From contig QKAR01000018.1 in NCBI GenBank assembly GCA_003246335.1, forward strand, positions 1-64,000: 64,000 nt of DNA. Reading direction: 5' to 3'. The translations under genes were made by a program, and so were the position numbers. The stretch is from Spirochaetales bacterium (GTDB lineage Bacteria > Spirochaetota > Spirochaetia > Treponematales > Treponemataceae). Positions 9,084 through 17,793 of this stretch are shown here, piece after piece; the stretch's first letter is position 1; each line of letters begins with the position of its first letter. Below the pieces are notes generated by a model. The model was given only the letters and a program-made list of their open reading frames with translations, ran no database searches and was not told the origin of the DNA.

Positions 9084-10192
9084 CCGGATTGAAAAAGAGA
9101 AGAACGTTCGGTGAGCTGCTCATGAGCTCGGACGCGGCAATTTCGGTACTGGTCGTCTTGCTTGGATTCCTATGCGGGACTATTCTCATTTTGAGCGTGA
9201 GCCGAAATCCACTTAACATGTATAAGGCGCTCGTTCAGGTGCTTACGGGATACAATATCGACCGCGGCAGGTGGTACGTGCGGTACGTCGGCGAATGGCT
9301 TGCCCAGTCGATGCCCTTCATTCTCTGCGGTCTCTCGATGGCTTTCGCCGCGCGCGTTGGCCTGTTCAATATCGGCGGCGAGGGCCAGTACGTGGTCGGC
9401 CTTACCGTCGCGCAAATCTTCGCCCTGCTCGGCCCGCAGGTCTCTTTCCTGCACTGGTTCCTCGCGCTCGTTCTCGCGATGGTCGGCGGCGCGTGTTGGG
9501 GCGGAATCGTCGGCTGGCTCAAGGCGAGGTTCGAGGTTTCCGAGGTCGTCGCGACCATCATGCTCAACTACATTGCCTTGTACGTCTCCCGAATTCTCAT
9601 CATGGCCCTTCCCGGGACGAATACGTATAAGACCGCCGACTATCCGACGACCGCCTTGCTTTCGTCTCCGTTTCTTCAAAAAATAACCGCGGGGTCAACG
9701 CTGAACCTCGGAATCATTTTCGTCGTCATCGCGGTGATCGTATATTGGCTCATCATCGAGAAAACGCGGCTCGGCTTCGGGTTGCGGGCCACGGGCTTCA
9801 ATAAAGAAGCGGCGCGATACGGCGGCATTCCCGTCGTGAAGAGCATCGTTCTTTCCATGGCCATAGCGGGCGCGTTCGCCGGGCTCGCCGGGGGAATCGT
9901 CGCGCTTGGCTCGTTTAAATACGGACGAGTGCTGGCGGGCAACGACGGTTACGGCTTTACCGGAATCGCAGTAGCCCTTGTTGGCAACAATACCGCGGGC
10001 GGGAACCTGCTCGCCGGTCTCCTCTTCGGGATGCTCTCCTCCGCGCAGCCGCTCATGGAATCGAACGGCATTCCGAAGGAAATCACCTTCATCATTCAGG
10101 GACTCGTCGTCATTTTCGTCGCCATCCGCGCGGGATTCCGCATGATCGTTAATCTTCTGTCGAAGAGCAAAGCCGCGAAGGAGGGCAAGTAA
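9080..10192 (+). CDS. ABC transporter permease (nucleoside)
   Basis: GLFNIGGEGQYVVG, multi-TM; ATG 9080 overlaps the ATPase stop. Confidence 0.92.
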   Translation: MTGLKKRRTFGELLMSSDAAISVLVVLLGFLCGTILILSVSRNPLNMYKALVQVLTGYNIDRGRWYVRYVGEWLAQSMPFILCGLSMAFAARVGLFNIGGEGQYVVGLTVAQIFALLGPQVSFLHWFLALVLAMVGGACWGGIVGWLKARFEVSEVVATIMLNYIALYVSRILIMALPGTNTYKTADYPTTALLSSPFLQKITAGSTLNLGIIFVVIAVIVYWLIIEKTRLGFGLRATGFNKEAARYGGIPVVKSIVLSMAIAGAFAGLAGGIVALGSFKYGRVLAGNDGYGFTGIAVALVGNNTAGGNLLAGLLFGMLSSAQPLMESNGIPKEITFIIQGLVVIFVAIRAGFRMIVNLLSKSKAAKEGK

Positions 10193-10194
10193 CC

Positions 10195-11100
10195 ATGGAA
10201 AGCATACTCGGGAAAATCCCGACCATACTGATGCTGGTGTCGCCCATATTGATCACCGCGACCGGCGGCATGATTTGCGAGCGATCCGGCGTCGTCAATA
10301 TCGCGCTAGAGGGATTAATGGTTTTCGGCGCGTTCGCCGCCGCGGCCGCGCAGTATTTCCTTTTTCCGGTTTTGGGGTCGGGCGCAGTTTGGGTCTCGCT
10401 TCTTATCGGCGCGATCATCGGCATGGTCTTTTCCTCGATTCACGCGTTCGCCTCCATTTCGCTGAACGCGGACCAAACGGTCTCGGGAACGGGCATCAAC
10501 CTGCTTGCGAACGGAGTGACGATATTCCTCTCTCAAATTCTCTTTCATCAGGATCGAACGAAACAATTCCAGAAGGGAATGGAGGCAGGACTCGGGGATA
10601 TTTATCCGACGGCCTATATCGCGCTCGCGGTGATACTCCTTACCTGGTTCGTTCTGTATTTGCGGCCGTTCGGCCTTCGGCTGCGCTCTTGCGGCGAGAA
10701 CCCGCAGGCCGCCGCGTCCGTCGGGATAAACGTGAAGAAAATCCGCTACATCGCGGTTCTCTCGTCCGGTTTTCTCGGCGGGCTCGCCGGCGGTTGCCTC
10801 GTGCTGACCACGAACACGCAGTTTACCTCGACCGCGGTCAATGGCCACGGATTCATCGCGCTCGCGGTCGTTTCGTTTGGGCGATGGCGGCCGATCGGAA
10901 TCACCGGCGCCTCCCTTTTGTTCGGGACCGCACTCGCGTTTTCGATCATTGCCGGCGGTATTCCGACGTTCCGTGTCGTGCCGACGGAAATATTCAACAT
11001 CATTCCCTACGCGATTACCCTTTTGACGCTCGTGATTTTCAGCGGTAAAAATTACGCGCCGCTCGCCGCGGGCCGTCCCTACGAGAAAGGCGCGAGCTGA
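10195..11100 (+). CDS. ABC transporter permease (nucleoside)
   Basis: MICERSGVVNIALEGLMVFGAFAA motif; multi-TM. Confidence 0.92.
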   Translation: MESILGKIPTILMLVSPILITATGGMICERSGVVNIALEGLMVFGAFAAAAAQYFLFPVLGSGAVWVSLLIGAIIGMVFSSIHAFASISLNADQTVSGTGINLLANGVTIFLSQILFHQDRTKQFQKGMEAGLGDIYPTAYIALAVILLTWFVLYLRPFGLRLRSCGENPQAAASVGINVKKIRYIAVLSSGFLGGLAGGCLVLTTNTQFTSTAVNGHGFIALAVVSFGRWRPIGITGASLLFGTALAFSIIAGGIPTFRVVPTEIFNIIPYAITLLTLVIFSGKNYAPLAAGRPYEKGAS

Positions 11101-11816
11101 TGGCGACGCCGCACAATTCCGCCGCTCGCGGTCAAATCGCCGAAACCGTGCTCCTTCCCGGCGACCCGAATAGGGCGCGCTTCGTCGCCCGAGAATTCCT
11201 TACCGAGTCCGAGGAAGTCACGAACGTTCGCGGCATCCCCGGATACACGGGGCTGTGGCGCGGCGCGAAGGTGTCCGTCATGGCGTCCGGAATGGGTGGT
11301 CCTTCCGCCGGCATTTATTCCTACGAGCTGTACTCGTTCTTCGGCGTCGAGCGGATCATACGCATCGGTACCGCCGGGGGCCTTCGGGATTCCCTCGAGC
11401 CGGGCGACTTGGTTTTCGCCGTGTCGGCTTCGACTGACTCCAATTACGCGCGGCAGTATTCGCTTCCCGGCACCTTCTCCCCCTGCGCGGATTACTCCCT
11501 TCTCGAGCGGGCGGTCGCGGTCGCTCGTTCTACTGGCGTCAGCTTTAGCGTCGGTCAGGTTTTTTCCTCAGATTATTTTTCCGAGTATAACGCGTTGGGT
11601 CCCGATGCCTCCTGGAAAACGTGGGCGAGGGCCGGATGCGTCGCGCAGGATATGGAAACGTACGCGCTTTACTGCAACGCGTCCTGGCTCGGAAAGTCGG
11701 CGCTCTCGATACTGACCCATACCGACTCGTGCGCGACGGGAAAATCGATCCCCCCCGATAGACGTCAATCGTGCCTCGAGCCGATGATTCGCGTCGCCTT
11801 AGAGATCGCGACATGA
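11100..11816 (+). CDS. deoD: Purine-nucleoside phosphorylase, DeoD type
   Basis: VLLPGDPNRARFVAREFL, SVMASGMGGPSAGIYSYELY, RIGTAGGL, AQDMETYALY. Confidence 0.9.
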   Translation: MATPHNSAARGQIAETVLLPGDPNRARFVAREFLTESEEVTNVRGIPGYTGLWRGAKVSVMASGMGGPSAGIYSYELYSFFGVERIIRIGTAGGLRDSLEPGDLVFAVSASTDSNYARQYSLPGTFSPCADYSLLERAVAVARSTGVSFSVGQVFSSDYFSEYNALGPDASWKTWARAGCVAQDMETYALYCNASWLGKSALSILTHTDSCATGKSIPPDRRQSCLEPMIRVALEIAT

Positions 11817-12439
11817 TCGACCGCGACGGCTTCCTCGCGCTTATGAGGGATCGCTACGCCTGTAAGAGATTCTCGGCCGAGCGTCGCGTCGATGACGCCG
11901 AGGCGGCGTACGTGCTTGAGTGCGGCAGGCTTTCCCCGTCGTCGTTCGGGCTTGAGCATTGGCATTTTTTCGCCGCGCGTTCCGCGTCCGCGATCGCTAA
12001 CCTTAGGAAGGCGTGCTTTGACCAGGACGCCGTCGGGACCGCGTCCTTGGTTGTCGTGATTGCCGCCCGACGCGCGCCCGCGTACGATCCGCAGGGGCCT
12101 TTCGTCGCCTCGCGCGGCTCGCGCTTCCCCGGCACCCTTTCCGCCTTCGTCGAGGATTTCTCGGGCTATTACGATTTTTTACGGGAAAATAACATGCTCG
12201 ACCATTGGGCGCGTTCCCAATGCTACCTCGCCTGCGCGAACATGATGACTGGCGCGGTGGCCTCCGGAATCGATTCGTGCGCCATCGAAGGCTACGATAA
12301 CGAGATGGTTCTTGAGTCCCTTGGGCTTTCGCCGTGCGAATGGGAAACCGGGATAGTAGTCGCCTTCGGCCACGCGGCGCTCTCGGAATCTCGCGAAAAA
12401 ATCCGCGCTCCGTTTTCGGAGGTCGTCACGTATGTTTGA
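11813..12439 (+). CDS. Nitroreductase family protein
   Basis: RYACKRFSAERRVDDAEAAYVLECGRLSPSSFGLEHWHF; ATGA overlap with the upstream gene. Confidence 0.88.
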   Translation: MIDRDGFLALMRDRYACKRFSAERRVDDAEAAYVLECGRLSPSSFGLEHWHFFAARSASAIANLRKACFDQDAVGTASLVVVIAARRAPAYDPQGPFVASRGSRFPGTLSAFVEDFSGYYDFLRENNMLDHWARSQCYLACANMMTGAVASGIDSCAIEGYDNEMVLESLGLSPCEWETGIVVAFGHAALSESREKIRAPFSEVVTYV

Positions 12440-13628
12440 CAAAGCGTTCGTCCTGAAAATTTTCGAGGGTTTTTCCATCGAGCGATGGAACGATCTCGTT
12501 CGGCCGCTCGAACTCATCGAGATGGACAAGACCGCGGAAAAAACCGTGCTCGCGTACATGCTCGGAAAAATGGAAGAGGCTCGGGGAGGGACGATAGACT
12601 GGAACGCAGTCATCTATGGCTCCCTGTTCGATCTCTTGCGAAAAATCGCGCTTTGCGACATAAAGGCCCCCGTTCAGCGAATGATACACGATGAGTATCC
12701 CGAGGAATTCGATCGGTTGAACCGCTGGGTCGTCGAGCAGTATCGGCCGATCATATCCGACCCTCGGCTTTTCGATGGCTTCTCTTCCTACGTGCTTTCG
12801 GCTCCCGACAAGGGCGATCTTACGTGGCGCGTCGTCCGCGCCGCGCATAAGTACTCGACGCGCCGCGAGCTCGACATGATCCGCCCCGTCAACGAAAGCG
12901 CGCGGCTCGTCGGCATCGATGAGGGCCTCGACCGCGACATGGAAAGCTTTCTCGACTTGCGCGGCGTTCAGTTGCTTATCGCGAAGCGACTGGCCTTTGA
13001 CTTCATCATGGAGGTCGAGAAACTTAGGTTTCAGACGCGATGGAACCAAACTCCGCGCGTCCCGAGGACGAGCGTGTTGGGACATTCCTATTTCGTCGCC
13101 GCGTTGACCCTTCTCATGAGCCGCGCCGCCGGCTGCGGCGAAATCCGCGTCTACGATAATTTCTTCTCGGCCCTTTTTCACGATCTTCCCGAGGCGGTTA
13201 CCCGCGATATCATTTCGCCCGTGAAGCAGGCGACGCACGAGCTTCCGGGCATCGTGAAGCGCATCGAGGATCGGATCGTCGAGCGGGAGCTCATTCCGCT
13301 CATGGACCCGTCCTTTCGCGATGAGCTCATGTATTTCACGAATATGGAATTCGAGAATCGGATAATTGGAGAGGACGGAATGCCGCGGTCCGTCTCGGTC
13401 GAGGACCTCGCCGGTTGCGCGGACGCGGGGAAAAAGCCCACCGACGGAAAAATCGTGCGCGCGGCCGACCATATCGCGGCCTTTATCGAGGCGGACGCGT
13501 CGATTCGCTACGGCATTACCTCAAAACACCTGCGAGACGGGAGAAAGAACATACTCGCCCTTTATCCGCGCGGCAAAACCGTGAATGGCCTAGACGTCGC
13601 GGCTTTTTTCGCGGAATTCCCCGAGTAA
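12432..13628 (+). CDS. HD-domain phosphohydrolase (YfbR-like)
   Basis: SVLGHSYFVAALTLL, ALFHDLPEAVTRDIISPVKQ; HD motif followed by PE. Confidence 0.85.
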   Translation: MFDKAFVLKIFEGFSIERWNDLVRPLELIEMDKTAEKTVLAYMLGKMEEARGGTIDWNAVIYGSLFDLLRKIALCDIKAPVQRMIHDEYPEEFDRLNRWVVEQYRPIISDPRLFDGFSSYVLSAPDKGDLTWRVVRAAHKYSTRRELDMIRPVNESARLVGIDEGLDRDMESFLDLRGVQLLIAKRLAFDFIMEVEKLRFQTRWNQTPRVPRTSVLGHSYFVAALTLLMSRAAGCGEIRVYDNFFSALFHDLPEAVTRDIISPVKQATHELPGIVKRIEDRIVERELIPLMDPSFRDELMYFTNMEFENRIIGEDGMPRSVSVEDLAGCADAGKKPTDGKIVRAADHIAAFIEADASIRYGITSKHLRDGRKNILALYPRGKTVNGLDVAAFFAEFPE

Positions 13629-13657
13629 CCGACAGGGGCCCCCTTTCGCGCGCGGAG

Positions 13658-15055
13658 CTAATCGAGAATGGTGACCTCGACGCGGCGATTTTGCGATCTT
13701 CCTTCGTTTGTCGCGTTGTCCCCGATCGGCCTCGTTCCCCCGTATCCCGCGTAGATAAACCGATCCGCCGGTATGCCCCGGCGCACGAGCTCGTCGACGG
13801 TTTTTTTCGCGCGTTGGACCGAAAGGGTCTTTTCACCTTCCGGTTTACCTACCGCGGCAGTGTGTCCCTCGACGAGGAAATGTCCCTCGGGAACGAGTTT
13901 AAGCGCGTCCGCGATGGCGTCCAGTCGCCAGGATTCCTCGGTCAATATTTCGTCGCTGTCGGCCTTAAATCTTAGGGCGCGTACGGATAGTCGTACGCCT
14001 TGCTCGGTTTCTTCCACCGCGAATGCCGATTTCGGCGCCTCGGAGGCGATTTTTTCGGCGATCGTGGCTTCGCCCGCGTCGACGACGGTTTCCGCTTTTG
14101 TTGTCGTCGCCGTCTTGCCGTCTTGGCCCGATTTCGGTGATGGAGACTGATCGCTCGTGCCACTTGTCGGCCGCGGGTCGGCTTGCGCGCCTCCCGAGGG
14201 AGATCGTTTGTCGTTGGCTCTATCCCCGATGCCCGCTTCGTCGGCTATGCCCGAAAGCCCCGCGACGAGCGAGGCCCGGTCGATTGCCGGCGGAAAATCG
14301 GTGAAAATCGCGGTGTTGCCCCTGAAGCGAATCGTTGACCCGTCAGCGTACTTAAACGTGTCGTCGAGACGGTCAAGAATCAGCACCACCGAGCCCGTGT
14401 CTCGCTCGACGAGGATATCGGCGTCATGCGTGCCGCTTGCGTCCACGAGAGATGGATCGTCAGTTTTTAATTTTCGATATTTATTGATCCTCGTCGCGTA
14501 TTTCGCCTTGATCCGATAGACTTCGATTCCTTGATAGATTTCGCCGCCCACGAACGTGTACTCCACGAGGATCGGCAGGAGCGTGCGCTTCCCCTCGTTT
14601 TTGGGGTCGATGGACCTCGTTCCCTCGGCCTGCCATCGATCGCCGGGATTAACGGGAATGTCGGGAAATACGGGGAAATCCCTCATTTGCGGCAAACCCT
14701 CGTCTTGCGCGAACGTCATGCGCCCCGACGGCCCGATGAAAAACCTCGCGGGAACCGTCTCGTTCAGGCCCTGGGCGGTTTTCGAAAGATTCTTCGTCGT
14801 TTCCTCAAGGAGGTAAAAGAAACCAGAAAACGCGATGCCGTTTTTTTGGGGGCCGTCGCACGAAATTTGCGAGCGCGTCTCTCGGTGGGTGAGTCCGACG
14901 TATTTTCCGTTGACGTACGTTGACCAATTCGACCGTTCCACTTGATAGTATGACGATCCGGCGAGCGCCGTGATCGTCGCTCCCGATTTTTGCGGTGTTT
15001 GGGTAAACGCGAGCGCCGCGGTCAACGCGAATACGCCGAGGTGGAAAGCTTTCAT
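13658..15055 (-). CDS. OmpA-family outer membrane protein
   Basis: Signal peptide MKAFHLGVFALTAALAFT; C-terminal FLVEGHTAAVGKPEGEKTLSVQRAKKTVDELVRRGIPADRFIYAGYGGTRPIGDNATNEGRSQNRRVEVTIL. Confidence 0.9.
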   Translation of the reverse strand: MKAFHLGVFALTAALAFTQTPQKSGATITALAGSSYYQVERSNWSTYVNGKYVGLTHRETRSQISCDGPQKNGIAFSGFFYLLEETTKNLSKTAQGLNETVPARFFIGPSGRMTFAQDEGLPQMRDFPVFPDIPVNPGDRWQAEGTRSIDPKNEGKRTLLPILVEYTFVGGEIYQGIEVYRIKAKYATRINKYRKLKTDDPSLVDASGTHDADILVERDTGSVVLILDRLDDTFKYADGSTIRFRGNTAIFTDFPPAIDRASLVAGLSGIADEAGIGDRANDKRSPSGGAQADPRPTSGTSDQSPSPKSGQDGKTATTTKAETVVDAGEATIAEKIASEAPKSAFAVEETEQGVRLSVRALRFKADSDEILTEESWRLDAIADALKLVPEGHFLVEGHTAAVGKPEGEKTLSVQRAKKTVDELVRRGIPADRFIYAGYGGTRPIGDNATNEGRSQNRRVEVTILD

Positions 15056-15131
15056 GGCGATTAGTCTACATCATTTGGGGCGAACGCGCATTAACCGATG
15101 GCGGTAATCTGCTTCGGTTTTTTTGTAAGGT

Positions 15132-16031
15132 ATGCGGCTTTTTACGCCGAAAATGAGTGAGATGAGTAAGAGAATTCCTAAGATAAACGCATCAGTGTTC
15201 GTATTTTTGCTGCTCGCCATGAGTTCCGGAGCCGAGCAAATAACGCATATTCTCCAAAAGGGAGAGACGCTCTACGCTTTGAGCCGTAAGTACCATGTAT
15301 CTCCCGAGCTCATCATGAGCGCGAATGGAATTCAAAACGCCGATAAGCTTCGCGCTGGGCAAAAAATCATCATCCCTGATTCCTATGTGGCGCAAAAGGG
15401 CGATACGCTCTATGGCATCGCGCGTAAATTCGGTGTGTCGGTATCGGAATTGCAGGCGGCGAATAGATTTTCTCAGGATTACTCGCTGAAGGCCGGCGAT
15501 ACGCTTTTTCTCCCCGCTCAGGCGAACGCTTCCCCCGCTTCCGTCATAACGCAGCCAAGCGTTACGGCGTCGGCTGCCCCGTCTCAGAAGACTGGAGTCC
15601 CCTCGGGCGAAAAAAACGCGGCTACGAAAGAAATCGAGGACCCCCGCGCCTACGACAAAAAAAACGTCGATTCATCGATCATTTGGCCGGTTTCCGTGAA
15701 AGACATCGCTTACTTGTCCGGAAAGGTGTACGGCGTCTCAATTACCTCCGCCATTGGCGAAAAAGTAAAGGCGATTAATTCCGGGACCATTCTATCCGTA
15801 GGGCCGTATCGCGGTTTCGGTCAGGTCGCCTTCCTTCAGTCCAAGGGAGGGTATATCTATGTCTACGGCGGTTTATCGGCGATAAACGCGAAACCGGGTC
15901 AACTTCTCGCATTTGGCGACGAAATTGGAGTTTTGGGTACGGATTCTTTATCTGGAACCCCGCGTTTGTATTTTATGGTATATAATAAAGATAAGCCGGT
16001 TGACCCAGCGAAGGCGCCGCGCGGATACTAA
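15132..16031 (+). CDS. LysM-repeat, M23/NlpD-like cell wall protein (true start may be 15153 or 15165)
   Basis: Two LysM repeats (THILQKGETLYALSRKYHVSPELIMSANGI; YVAQKGDTLYGIARKFGVSVSELQAAN) plus a degenerate M23-like C-terminus. Confidence 0.88.
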   Translation: MRLFTPKMSEMSKRIPKINASVFVFLLLAMSSGAEQITHILQKGETLYALSRKYHVSPELIMSANGIQNADKLRAGQKIIIPDSYVAQKGDTLYGIARKFGVSVSELQAANRFSQDYSLKAGDTLFLPAQANASPASVITQPSVTASAAPSQKTGVPSGEKNAATKEIEDPRAYDKKNVDSSIIWPVSVKDIAYLSGKVYGVSITSAIGEKVKAINSGTILSVGPYRGFGQVAFLQSKGGYIYVYGGLSAINAKPGQLLAFGDEIGVLGTDSLSGTPRLYFMVYNKDKPVDPAKAPRGY

Positions 16032-16052
16032 AAAAAGGTATATTCCAAACGT

Positions 16053-17057
16053 ATGAAAGTTGAAAAAGGCGAGAAAGAGCGAAAGAAAAAACCGCGCAAC
16101 ATCTCTCTTGACGACTCCCATGGGGGAAAAAAAAGTCGCGTATCGAAAGATACTGATCCGTTAGCCCTCTATTTAAAGCAAATATCCCGCTATCCATTGC
16201 TCGGCATTACCGACGAGCAGGACATCGGGCAAAAAATACAGAAAGCGAAACTTTCGCTCGTTTCCTTAAAAGAAGCTTACGCTGATCGACTCGCCGACCC
16301 CGTTTTCCTCCGCGAGGCGTCAAAGTTGGAAACTGCGCTCCGCGATTTAAAAAATCGCATGATAACCGCGAACCTTCGTTTAGTCGTTTCCATCGCGAAA
16401 AATTATCAGCATCGCGGGCTCGGATTACTCGATCTTATCGACGAGGGAAACATCGGCCTAATCGAGGCGGTTGAGCGTTTCGACTATACCCGCGGTTGCA
16501 GGTTTTCCACTTACGGCACCTGGTGGATCAGGCAAGCGATCATTAAGAGCCTCGCCGACAAGGGGCGGTTAATTCGAATCCCCATTCATATGCTCAATAC
16601 CATCAGCAAATGTTTTTTCGTCGCGAAGCAGCTTACGCAGGATCTTGGCCGCGACCCGAGTCCTGAGGAGCTATCAGAGTATCTGCAAATTCCCGCCGAC
16701 CGCATCCGCGAGATAATGAGCATTTCCCAGGAAACGACAAGCCTCGACACGACGGTCGACGACGACAACAACACGCGGCTGTCGGACTTAATTAGCGACG
16801 ATACGCTCGTCGAGCCCTTTGAGCTCGTTTTCACCGCGACGCTTCAGGAGACGATGGATGACGTATTGGGCCAACTGACCGAGCGCGAGATGAAAATAAT
16901 AAAATTGCGCTTTGGCCTAACGGAAAAGGGCCCGTTAACGCTTGAAGAAACCGGAAAGCTTCTCGGCATCACGCGCGAGCGCGTCCGCCAAATTCAGGGT
17001 AAGGCGCTGTGCAAACTGCGCGGGCACGAGGCGCTTGAGGCTTTCCACGAAGACTAA
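16053..17057 (+). CDS. RNA polymerase sigma-70 family factor (RpoD/RpoS-like)
   Basis: NLRLVVSIAKNYQHRGLGLLDLIDEGNIGLIEAVERFDYTRGCRFSTYGTWWIRQAI; LGITRERVRQIQGKAL. Confidence 0.95.
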   Translation: MKVEKGEKERKKKPRNISLDDSHGGKKSRVSKDTDPLALYLKQISRYPLLGITDEQDIGQKIQKAKLSLVSLKEAYADRLADPVFLREASKLETALRDLKNRMITANLRLVVSIAKNYQHRGLGLLDLIDEGNIGLIEAVERFDYTRGCRFSTYGTWWIRQAIIKSLADKGRLIRIPIHMLNTISKCFFVAKQLTQDLGRDPSPEELSEYLQIPADRIREIMSISQETTSLDTTVDDDNNTRLSDLISDDTLVEPFELVFTATLQETMDDVLGQLTEREMKIIKLRFGLTEKGPLTLEETGKLLGITRERVRQIQGKALCKLRGHEALEAFHED

Positions 17058-17098
17058 TCGATCACTCGGCCACCATTGAGAGGCCTCGCCGCAATCCT

Positions 17099-17785
17099 TC
17101 ACTGATCCTCGATATCGGCGAAGAGGTCTTCTTCCTCTTCGTATTCCTCTTCGGTATTTTCCTCGTCCGCATCGCTCGCTTGCGGGATTTGGGCGCTGAC
17201 GCTTTGCCCTAGGTCGTGCTGCGCGTCTTTGCCTTGATCGCTCGAGAGTGAGGGGATTAGGCATGCGAGAAAAAGTTCCATGCAGACGCGCGCGTCGTCT
17301 TCCGCGCGATGGGCGTCAATCGCCATAATGCCGAATCGCGCGGCGAGATCCTGTAATTTGTAGTTAGGCAACCCCGGATACGCGGCTTTCGCGTACATAC
17401 GGGTGTCGACGACTTTATTCCGAAGGGGCGCAAGTCCCGCCCGAGAGAGTTCCTCATTAATGAAGGAAACGTCGAACGGCGCGTTATGCGCGACGAGGAT
17501 CGCGTCCCCTATGAATCTAATGAAATCGGGAAGGACCTCGGCCGCGGATGGCTGACCCTCGAGCATTTTGTCGGTTATTCCGTTTACTTTCGTGACTTCG
17601 GGTGGCATCGGCGTACCGGGATTCACGAGCGAGCCGAAACGGGAGATAATGCCGCGCGAATCGTATCGAATCGCGCCGATCTCGACGACGCGGCAATTTC
17701 TGGGTTCGAGTCCCGTGGTTTCGGTATCGAAGGCGACGAATGTCGCCTTCGGGAATTCGGCTATGAGCCAGTCGAATGCGGACAT
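17099..17785 (-). CDS. 3'-5' exonuclease (DnaQ-like, DEDDh)
   Basis: FVAFDTETTGLEPRNCRVVEIGAIRY; HNAPFDVSFINEEL; HRAEDDARV. Confidence 0.92.
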   Translation of the reverse strand: MSAFDWLIAEFPKATFVAFDTETTGLEPRNCRVVEIGAIRYDSRGIISRFGSLVNPGTPMPPEVTKVNGITDKMLEGQPSAAEVLPDFIRFIGDAILVAHNAPFDVSFINEELSRAGLAPLRNKVVDTRMYAKAAYPGLPNYKLQDLAARFGIMAIDAHRAEDDARVCMELFLACLIPSLSSDQGKDAQHDLGQSVSAQIPQASDADEENTEEEYEEEEDLFADIEDQ

Positions 17786-17793
17786 TACGCTCG

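Noticed and set aside
12426-13472. 348-aa antisense ORF across the HD-domain gene
   Set aside because: Same shadow-ORF explanation; the sense protein has intact HD motifs.
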